Below are positions 55,910 to 64,000 of a DNA stretch of 64,000 nt, piece by piece. The number at the start of each line of letters is the position of its first letter. Position 1 is the first letter of the stretch. The DNA is from Mycobacterium sp. SMC-2 (GTDB taxonomy: Bacteria > Actinomycetota > Actinomycetes > Mycobacteriales > Mycobacteriaceae), in assembly GCF_025263485.1 (NCBI RefSeq), contig NZ_CP079863.1:3162001-3226000 (forward strand). The letters are read 5' to 3'. The notes beneath the pieces are model-generated. The model ran no database searches, was not told the origin of the DNA, and saw only the letters and a list, made by a program, of their open reading frames with translations. The position numbers and the translations under genes were made by a program.

Positions 55910-55932
55910 TTGTCGGTGCGCGGTTCTACCCT
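55910..55932 (+). promoter_or_regulatory. uvrB promoter of RecA-independent DNA-damage type
   Basis: TTGTCGGTG (55910-55918), exactly eight bases, then TACCCT (55927-55932): a perfect match to TTGTCRGTG-N8-TAnnnT, the mycobacterial RecA/LexA-independent, PafBC-dependent promoter motif. The -10 ends six bases before the uvrB ATG, so the mRNA should be leaderless. Confidence 0.85.
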
Positions 55933-55938
55933 GGTGGC

Positions 55939-58095
<2,157 letters not shown>

Positions 58096-58152
58096 GTTTG
58101 CTGACACCAGATCTCCGAGTTTCACGCCCGAGTCACCCCATACGGTAGAAGG

Positions 58153-59562
58153 GTGACCGACACCGCGACCGTCACCGGCGGCTGGCGCCAACTGCTGGGG
58201 GCCAGGTACCTGAGGACTTCCATCCTGCTGGCCGGCGGGGTCGCCCTGTACGCCACCAACGAGTTCCTGACCACCAGCTTGTTGCCGAACACCATCGCCG
58301 AAATCGGCGGCAGCCGGCTGTACGCGTGGGTGACGACCTTGTACCTGGTCGGGTCCGTGGTGGCGGCGGCGATGGTCAATCCGATGCTGCTGCGGGCCGG
58401 GGCGCGCTCGTCGTACCTCACCGGACTCGCCGTGTTCGGCGTCTCCAGCCTGGTTTGCGCGGCGGCGCCGAACATGCAGGTTTTGATAGCTGGGCGTGCC
58501 CTGCAGGGCGTGGCCGGCGGCCTGCTGGCCGGCCTCGGGTACGCGGTCATCAATTCCGCCCTGCCGCGCGTGCTGTGGACGCGTGGCTCGGCGCTGGTGT
58601 CGGCGATGTGGGGCGTGGCGACGGTGGTTGGCCCCACGACGGGCGGCCTGTTCGCCCAGCTGGGATTGTGGCGATGGGCCTTCGTGACGATGGCGGTGCT
58701 GACCGGCTTGATGGCAATGTTGGTGCCGGTCGCGCTCGTCCGCGTCGAGCGCCTGCCCGCGACGGCGCCGATGAAGGTCCCGGTGTGGTCGCTGCTGCTG
58801 CTCGGCGCCTCCGCGCTGGCGGTCAGCATCGCCCAGATTCCGAGCAACATACTTGCGACGTTCGCGCTGCTCGCCGTCGGCATCGCGCTGGTGGGCCTGT
58901 TCGTGCTCGTCGACTGGCGGATACACCCGGCGATCCTGCCGCCCAGCGTCTTCGGGCCGGGACCGTTGAAGTGGATCTATCTGACCATGGGGGCGCTGAT
59001 GGGCGCCGCGATGGTCAACACCTACGTGCCGCTGTTCGGCCAGCGGCTGGCGCACCTGACCCCGATAGCGGCGGGATTCCTGGGAGCCGCGCTGGCGCTG
59101 GGCTGGACGGTCAGCGAGATCCTCAGCGCCTCGCTCGAGAGCCCGCGAACCGTCGGGCGGGTCATTGTCGCCGCACCGATCGTGGCCGCGTCCGGTCTCG
59201 CCCTGGCTGCGGTCGCCCGACGCGGCGACACCTCCCCGTGGACCGCCGGGCTGTGGGCGGTGGCGCTGCTGGTGGCGGGGACCGGGATCGGGATGGCCTG
59301 GCCGCATCTGTCGGCGCGGGCCATGGGCTCGGTCAGCGACCCGGCCGAAGGCGGCGCCGCCTCGGCGGCGATCAACACCGTCCAACTGATCTCCGCGGCG
59401 ATCGCCGCCGGTCTGGCCGGGGTGGTCGTCAACACGACCAAGGGCGGCGACGGGATGGCGGCGCACTGGTTGTTCACGGTGTTCACCGCCCTCTGCGCCG
59501 CCGGGGTGGCGGTCTCCTACGGCGCCACCCGCGGGGCGCGCCAGGTGCAGCCGGTCGGCTAG
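58153..59562 (+). CDS. Major facilitator superfamily drug exporter
   Basis: 469 residues, 12-14 helices. The N-terminal half has NEFLTTSLLPNTIAEIGG and the motif-C-like VVGPTTGGLFAQ that marks drug:H+ antiporters. Matches Rv1634, which has been linked to fluoroquinolone efflux by memory. GTG at 58153 follows TACGGT at a distance that suggests a leaderless transcript. 57 bases after uvrB. Confidence 0.85.
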   Translation: MTDTATVTGGWRQLLGARYLRTSILLAGGVALYATNEFLTTSLLPNTIAEIGGSRLYAWVTTLYLVGSVVAAAMVNPMLLRAGARSSYLTGLAVFGVSSLVCAAAPNMQVLIAGRALQGVAGGLLAGLGYAVINSALPRVLWTRGSALVSAMWGVATVVGPTTGGLFAQLGLWRWAFVTMAVLTGLMAMLVPVALVRVERLPATAPMKVPVWSLLLLGASALAVSIAQIPSNILATFALLAVGIALVGLFVLVDWRIHPAILPPSVFGPGPLKWIYLTMGALMGAAMVNTYVPLFGQRLAHLTPIAAGFLGAALALGWTVSEILSASLESPRTVGRVIVAAPIVAASGLALAAVARRGDTSPWTAGLWAVALLVAGTGIGMAWPHLSARAMGSVSDPAEGGAASAAINTVQLISAAIAAGLAGVVVNTTKGGDGMAAHWLFTVFTALCAAGVAVSYGATRGARQVQPVG

Positions 59563-59596
59563 CCCCGCGCCGAACTCAGTCCGGCGGATCTTCGGT

Positions 59597-59613
59597 ATGG
59601 CGGTTCACGCCAT
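59597..59613. terminator. Short hairpin between convergent MFS and capA genes
   Basis: Perfect 6-bp stem ATGGCG/CGCCAT with loop GTTCA, in a 67-bp convergent gap. No T-run. It may terminate one or both transcripts. Confidence 0.4.
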
Positions 59614-59629
59614 CGGGTAAAGCGGCGAC

Positions 59630-61201
59630 TCAGCGCGTCGACTTCACCACCTGCGAGTTATGGAACTGCCACCGTTCGACAATGCGGAAACCGAGATAAC
59701 TCGGGAATCGATAGGCCGGGGCGCGCCCGAATACGGGTCCGGGCTGCAATGACGGTCCGGATTGATGGTCGGGCAGCGACGGTTCTTTGTTGGTAATGGT
59801 CCAGATTGCAGGACATTTGTTGATTTTGGCCGTCGTCAGCCAGACGGCGACGTGGCCGTCCCACAATGACCCCACCTTCGGCCCGTACGCCCCGCGCTCG
59901 ACGTCGATCACTGACCGGAACGCCGCCGGCCGGGTGGCCAGCAGGGCGCGGATCGGCCCTGGGCGCCAGGGCACCGTGTTGTCCACCATCAGACAGTCAC
60001 CTTGCGCGGCATGGGAGCTGATCAGATCCGCGACCTGGCTGTAGTCCCAGCCCTCCTTGGCGTACGGCCAGCGCTGGGTGAACAGGTAGTTGGGCACCGC
60101 GGCGAGGGCGCAGACCAGCACCACGCCGGCGATGGGCCAGGGCCTGCGGGCCATCGTGACGATGCAAACGGCCAGCACGATGGCCATCGCGGGTGCGGTG
60201 AAGATCAGGTAGCGCGGGTAGTAGATCGGTTCGTTGACGGCCGAATAGACGACCACCAGCGCGGTGGGGATGACGATCCACGCCGAGCAGACGATCAACA
60301 GTCGGCGCATGTCGCCGGCCGGGGGCCGGGCGCCGGCCAGCCGGGCCGCGATCGCCGCCGCGATGAGCACGGCGGACAGGATGGCCAACGGAACGCTGTG
60401 ATCGAAATATTGGCGCAGGATGATGTCGAAGGCGTAATGCCAGCTGACCGGGTAAATCCAGTTGACCTGCCAAACCTGGGCGTGGGCGAACACCATGAAC
60501 GGCGTCATGGCCGCGACCGCGACGGCCGAGCTGATCGCCCACCAAATGACCGGCGATTTGCGCGCTTTCTCGGGCGCCAACAGCGGCACCATCACGGCAT
60601 AAACCGGCACCAACAGGACCAAGTTCAGATTGAGCAGAATCGCAAGCATTAACGCCAGCGCGTAGCAAATCCACAATCGCGGTCTGTTGCGACGAGCGGC
60701 GGCGACCAGCAATACCGTGAGCCAGACCGCCGCGGCGGCCGCGAGGGCGTACGGCCGTGCCTCCATGCCCGCCCAGGTGGTGCGCGGCAGGATCGCGAAC
60801 ATGACACCCGCGCACACCGCGGTCGGCCGGGTGGAGAACTGTCTGGTGAACACCGTGACGCCGGCGGCGGCGGCGCCTACCGCCAGGGCGCTGGGCGCCC
60901 GCGACCAGAATTCGGTCGGCGGGAACAGCGCGAACCAACCGTGCATCAGCAGGTAATACAGCCCGTGTACCGCGTCGATGTGGCCCAGCAGCCGCCACAG
61001 CTCGGACAAGGTCCGGCTCGCCGCGGCCGATATGGTCGCGCCCTCGTCGAACCACAGGGAGGGCCTGCACGCCCAGGCGCCGCTGATGACGGCCGCGAAC
61101 ACGGCGATCGCCCACGGGTCGAGCAGTCGGCCGCGCGGACGCGCGGGCGCGGGTTCCTCGGCTTCGTCCGCGACACGCTGCTCGACGGTGGGCATGGACA
61201 T
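59630..61201 (-). CDS. capA: Polyprenyl-phosphomannose-dependent mannosyltransferase, LAM capping (CapA-like)
   Basis: About 523 residues of the GT-C/GT39-like fold: roughly ten helices with the acidic first periplasmic loop RPSLWFDEGATISAAASRTLSELWR (Asp-Glu pair expected for catalysis) and a C-terminal periplasmic domain after residue 400. By position and general sequence it matches Rv1635c (CapA), which adds the first mannose cap to lipoarabinomannan. ATG at 61201 is used; GTG at 61213 is in frame. If functional, the cell would carry mannose-capped LAM, a trait of slow growers. Confidence 0.82.
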   Translation of the reverse strand: MSMPTVEQRVADEAEEPAPARPRGRLLDPWAIAVFAAVISGAWACRPSLWFDEGATISAAASRTLSELWRLLGHIDAVHGLYYLLMHGWFALFPPTEFWSRAPSALAVGAAAAGVTVFTRQFSTRPTAVCAGVMFAILPRTTWAGMEARPYALAAAAAVWLTVLLVAAARRNRPRLWICYALALMLAILLNLNLVLLVPVYAVMVPLLAPEKARKSPVIWWAISSAVAVAAMTPFMVFAHAQVWQVNWIYPVSWHYAFDIILRQYFDHSVPLAILSAVLIAAAIAARLAGARPPAGDMRRLLIVCSAWIVIPTALVVVYSAVNEPIYYPRYLIFTAPAMAIVLAVCIVTMARRPWPIAGVVLVCALAAVPNYLFTQRWPYAKEGWDYSQVADLISSHAAQGDCLMVDNTVPWRPGPIRALLATRPAAFRSVIDVERGAYGPKVGSLWDGHVAVWLTTAKINKCPAIWTITNKEPSLPDHQSGPSLQPGPVFGRAPAYRFPSYLGFRIVERWQFHNSQVVKSTR

Positions 61202-61486
61202 GATGCTTGTCACTGTAAAGCTGAATCGCCGGGACGGGTCACAAATCTGCCCCGGCCTATTCGCCCGCGGCGTACGCATTCGGCGAAAAGCTGCGTTATG
61301 CAACGCTTTCCGCCTCAGCCCCGTGCATTTGATTGATTTGTCATCGGCGATATTGTCCGTTGGCCCAGCGTGGCCCCGCAAATTGTCGACACGCCGCGCC
61401 ACGCGGTGTCGCTAATCTCTTTCCCCTGTAAGCGGTAAACGCGATACTGTCTTGGGTTGGCTGACCAACCGAAACTGGGAGGGTAA

Positions 61487-61930
61487 ATGGGCGCCTATCG
61501 GACTGTGGTGGTGGGAACCGACGGCTCGGACTCGTCAATGCGTGCGGTAGACAGGGCGGCGCAGATCGCGGGCCCGGACGCCAGGCTGATCGTCGCGTCC
61601 GCATACCTGCCCCAGCATGAGGACACCCGGGCCGCCGACGCCTTGCGCGACGAGAGCTACAAGGTGTCCGGCACGGCGCCGATCTACGCGATCCTGCAGG
61701 ACGCCAAGGAGCGGGCCCACAAGGCCGGAGCCAAGAACGTCGAGGAGCGCCCGATCGTCGGCGCCCCGGTCGACGCGCTGGTCAAGCTGGCCGAGGACGA
61801 AAAGGCGGACCTGCTGGTGGTCGGAAACGTCGGTCTGAGCACGATCGCGGGCCGGCTGCTGGGATCCGTGCCGGCCAACGTCTCACGCCGGGCCAAGGTC
61901 GACGTGCTGATCGTCCACACCACGGCCTGA
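61487..61930 (+). CDS. Universal stress protein (cAMP-binding, TB15.3 type)
   Basis: 147 residues, one USP domain. VVVGTDGSDSSMRAVDRAA begins the Rossmann-like fold and GNVGLSTIAGRLLGSVPANV is the G-x2-G-x9-GS nucleotide-binding motif. The M. tuberculosis homologue Rv1636 binds cAMP better than ATP, so it may buffer cAMP from the cyclase encoded at 42445-43785. ATG at 61487 has GGGAGGG four bases upstream, one of the strongest ribosome binding sites in the window, in line with high expression. Confidence 0.93.
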   Translation: MGAYRTVVVGTDGSDSSMRAVDRAAQIAGPDARLIVASAYLPQHEDTRAADALRDESYKVSGTAPIYAILQDAKERAHKAGAKNVEERPIVGAPVDALVKLAEDEKADLLVVGNVGLSTIAGRLLGSVPANVSRRAKVDVLIVHTTA

Positions 61931-61947
61931 CGGCCTTACCCGCCCCG

Positions 61948-63342
61948 CTACTCGGGCGATCCCTTGGCCCACAAGGCGAGTGAGCGCATCAACACTTCGC
62001 GCTCCATCGCCAACTCGGCGATTTGCTTGCGCAGACCGTTGATCTCCTCGCGCAGCATCTCGCCGGGCAGGCTGTCACCGCGCTGACCAGCTTCCGGCCG
62101 GTTCGCCTGACCGTGCGCGCCCGGGGCCGCATGCGCGACGATCGCTGGAGGGGCGGCGTACCGAGTCCGCGTACCGCCGTCGGTTTGCGCGGGTCCGCCG
62201 CCCCGTTCCGCGACCCCGCTGCCGCGCGTGGCGGCCCAGCCGCCGCCCGCCGCCCCGCCACCCCCGGCGGCGGCAGCCATCAGACTGCCGGGCAGCAACG
62301 CAGCCGATCCGGGCCCCATGCCGTCGGCCTCGGCCTGCGTGAATCCGACCAGGGCGGGTGCCGGCAGCGCCGCAGCCGCTCTGGTGAATTCGGGAGCCGC
62401 ACCGGCCCAGGCGGCCGGCACCGACATCCCCCCGACCGATGCCGCCCGGCCGGCGGCCGCCAATACCTCGGTGTGCCCGGGCGACGGGGCCGGCGAGCTG
62501 TCGCTCAACAGGGCCGCGGCTCCGGCGGCGCCGAGCGCGGGTGCGCCGAACCCCAACGCCGAAGCCGGCAACGCGGCGCCGATCGGGCCCGCGAGCAGGG
62601 GGCCGAGGATGAACAGCACCCCGCTCGCGACATAGGTACCGCTGGCCGTGACATTGAAAATGTCCGACAGCGTCGGGTCGCCCGGGCTCCCGGCAAGCGT
62701 TTGCAGCACGTTGGGCACGGTGGAAACCACTTGCGACAGCGCGTTGCGGGTGTTGCCCGCCGCCGACGTGCCGGTCGCGCGATTAACAGCGTCGGCTTGG
62801 ACTTCCGTTCCCACCGGGTTGCTGTCCTGCGGTGGGTCGGTGAAGGGTGTCAGGTTTGATGCGGCCGCCGCCCCGCTCGCGTAGGCGTACATCGTGGATG
62901 CGTCCTGAGCCCACATCTCGGCGTATTGCGTCTCGGTGGCCGCGATGGCCGCAGTGTTCTGCCCGAAGATGTTCGTGGCCACCAGTGTCGTCAACAACGC
63001 CCGGTTCTGGGCGATGAGCGGGGGTGGCACCGTCGCGGCAAATGCCGCCTCGTAGGCCGTGGCCGCCGCCCGGGCCTGAGCGGCGGCCTGCTTGACCTGT
63101 TCCCCGGTGGCGCTGAGCCAGGACGCGTAGTGGAGGGCGGCGGCTTGCATCGACGCCGACGCCGGCCCCAGCCATGGACCGAGGGTCAACCCGGATACCA
63201 CGGCGCGGTACCCGGCGGCGGCCGTATTCAGCTCGACGCCGAGCCCGTCCCAGGCGGCCGCGGCCGCCCACATCGGTCCGGACCCCGGTCCCGCATACAT
63301 CCTCCCGGAGGTGATCTCCGGCGGTATTGATGCAAACAACAT
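61948..63342 (-). CDS. PPE-family protein, SVP subgroup, with coiled-coil C-terminus
   Basis: 464 residues. N-terminal PPE domain (about 1-160): [22 protein letters not shown], the WxG turn AWDGLGVEL, and the helical hairpin. The SVP motif [11 protein letters not shown] lies near residue 300, followed by a Gly/Ala-rich stretch. The last 40 residues ([17 protein letters not shown] then [16 protein letters not shown]) form a predicted coiled coil unlike the rest. No partner PE gene is adjacent. Likely secreted by an ESX system. ATG at 63342 gives the correct PPE N-terminus. M. tuberculosis has no PPE gene here by memory. Confidence 0.9.
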   Translation of the reverse strand: MLFASIPPEITSGRMYAGPGSGPMWAAAAAWDGLGVELNTAAAGYRAVVSGLTLGPWLGPASASMQAAALHYASWLSATGEQVKQAAAQARAAATAYEAAFAATVPPPLIAQNRALLTTLVATNIFGQNTAAIAATETQYAEMWAQDASTMYAYASGAAAASNLTPFTDPPQDSNPVGTEVQADAVNRATGTSAAGNTRNALSQVVSTVPNVLQTLAGSPGDPTLSDIFNVTASGTYVASGVLFILGPLLAGPIGAALPASALGFGAPALGAAGAAALLSDSSPAPSPGHTEVLAAAGRAASVGGMSVPAAWAGAAPEFTRAAAALPAPALVGFTQAEADGMGPGSAALLPGSLMAAAAGGGGAAGGGWAATRGSGVAERGGGPAQTDGGTRTRYAAPPAIVAHAAPGAHGQANRPEAGQRGDSLPGEMLREEINGLRKQIAELAMEREVLMRSLALWAKGSPE

Positions 63343-63558
63343 TCCGGTTCGCCCATCGCCTAAGCGGCCGGGATTGCCGGCGCGGCCGGCATCGGTGCGG
63401 ACGGTTCAACGAGGGCCGGTGAAACACGGGGGACGGGCCGATGCGATCGCAACGTCTGCGCTGTCGACGCCAACTGGATCACCTTTGCAGAGTGCGAATG
63501 TTGCGTCGCATGCTACCCATCACGGGGTGCCGCGGAGGGAGTTTCGGTCGCGCGGGCC

Positions 63559-64000
63559 TTACCAGCCCCGCTCGCGCCATTCGGCCAGGTGAGGGCGCTC
63601 GGTGCCGAGCACGGTGTCGTCGCCGTGGCCGGGGTAGATGACGGTGGAGTCGTCGTACACGTCGAACACCCGGGTGGTGACGTCTTCGAGTAGCTGGGCG
63701 AAATCGCCGGGCTGCCAGGTTTTGCCGACACCGCCCGGAAACAGGCAGTCCCCGGTGAACAGCTGGGTCACCCCGCCCGTCGCGGGCCCGTCGAGGGCGA
63801 GCGCGATCGAGCCGGGCGTGTGCCCGCGCAGGTGGATGACGTCGAATACCAGCTCGCCGATCCGGACGGTGTCGCCGCCCGCCAGCAAACGGTCCGGTTT
63901 GACCGGCAGCGGCCCGGCGTCGATCGCGTGGGCGGCGGTCGGCGCCGCGGTGGCCGCGGCGACGGCCTCCAGCGCCTGCCAGTGGTCGAAGTGCTGATGG
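63559..64000 (-). CDS. Metallo-beta-lactamase-fold hydrolase, N-terminus cut by window edge
   Basis: The frame is open to base 64000 and carries HQHFDHW (H-x-H-x-DH zinc motif) at the very edge. GHTPGSIAL, LFTGDCLFPGG and IYPGHGDDT follow as further metal-ligand motifs of the glyoxalase II/persulfide dioxygenase group. About 147 C-terminal residues are visible. Matches Rv1637c by position. Substrate is uncertain, with lactoylglutathione-type or mycothiol thioesters as candidates. Confidence 0.85.
   Translation of the reverse strand, partial: HQHFDHWQALEAVAAATAAPTAAHAIDAGPLPVKPDRLLAGGDTVRIGELVFDVIHLRGHTPGSIALALDGPATGGVTQLFTGDCLFPGGVGKTWQPGDFAQLLEDVTTRVFDVYDDSTVIYPGHGDDTVLGTERPHLAEWRERGW

Overview
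The window is a 64 kb piece of a GC-rich actinobacterial chromosome. Gene content, gene order and protein sequence place it in the genus Mycobacterium, most likely a slow-growing non-tuberculous species such as a member of the M. avium complex. This assignment comes from remembered M. tuberculosis gene order (roughly Rv1569 to Rv1637c), not from a database search. Diagnostic genes include WhiB, PPE and PdtaR (ANTAR) proteins, an F420-type nitroreductase, a LAM-capping mannosyltransferase and the BioB auxiliary protein BsaP.

Layout: (1) 1-2053, end of a biotin operon (bioF, bioD, a 2H phosphoesterase). (2) 2050-5877, a minus-strand four-gene membrane operon without an assigned function: a 56-aa single-pass protein, a large polytopic protein with a duplicated Asp/Trp/His motif, a cupredoxin-like lipoprotein and a second polytopic protein. 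In M. tuberculosis this interval holds the phiRv1 prophage region instead. (3) 6009-7914, bioB-bsaP and a membrane protein. (4) 7924-13672, a lipase, then nrtR divergent from nadABC with a perfect operator palindrome between them. (5) 13760-15937, a TetR/dehydrogenase pair and a deazaflavin-dependent nitroreductase. (6) 16021-22428, hisD-C-B-H-A(priA)-impA-F-I. (7) 22463-24753, a WhiB4-like regulator, a cation exchanger and a peroxiredoxin. (8) 24850-31482, trpE, a membrane protein, trpC, trpB, trpA and lgt. (9) 31509-35864, DUF2752, pykA, tesB1 and a DUF2156 protein. (10) 35839-41740, the cytochrome bd operon cydA-B-D-C. (11) 41826-45160, an HdeD protein, adenylyl cyclase, DUF488, an unusual tRNA-Leu and pdtaR. 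(12) 45310-46955, a KstR-type thiolase/DUF35 pair. (13) 47051-53053, polA, rpsA, coaE and a secreted protein. (14) 53096-55525, a repair cassette (DUF402, ATP-dependent DNA ligase, a small ORF and a frameshifted Fpg/Nei glycosylase). (15) 55939-64000, uvrB, an MFS exporter, capA, a universal stress protein, a PPE protein and a partial metallo-beta-lactamase-fold protein.

The genes interlock. PriA should serve both his and trp pathways, since no trpF lies in the trp operon. NrtR should control nadABC. BsaP should support BioB. CydDC should support cytochrome bd assembly. polA, uvrB and the ligase/glycosylase cassette put three DNA-repair loci within 11 kb, and uvrB and polA carry promoters of the RecA-independent DNA-damage type. 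Three long imperfect hairpins sit at three convergent gene junctions. The most promising uncharacterised items are the membrane metal-type operon at 3411-5877 and the repair cassette with a palindrome-associated frameshift.
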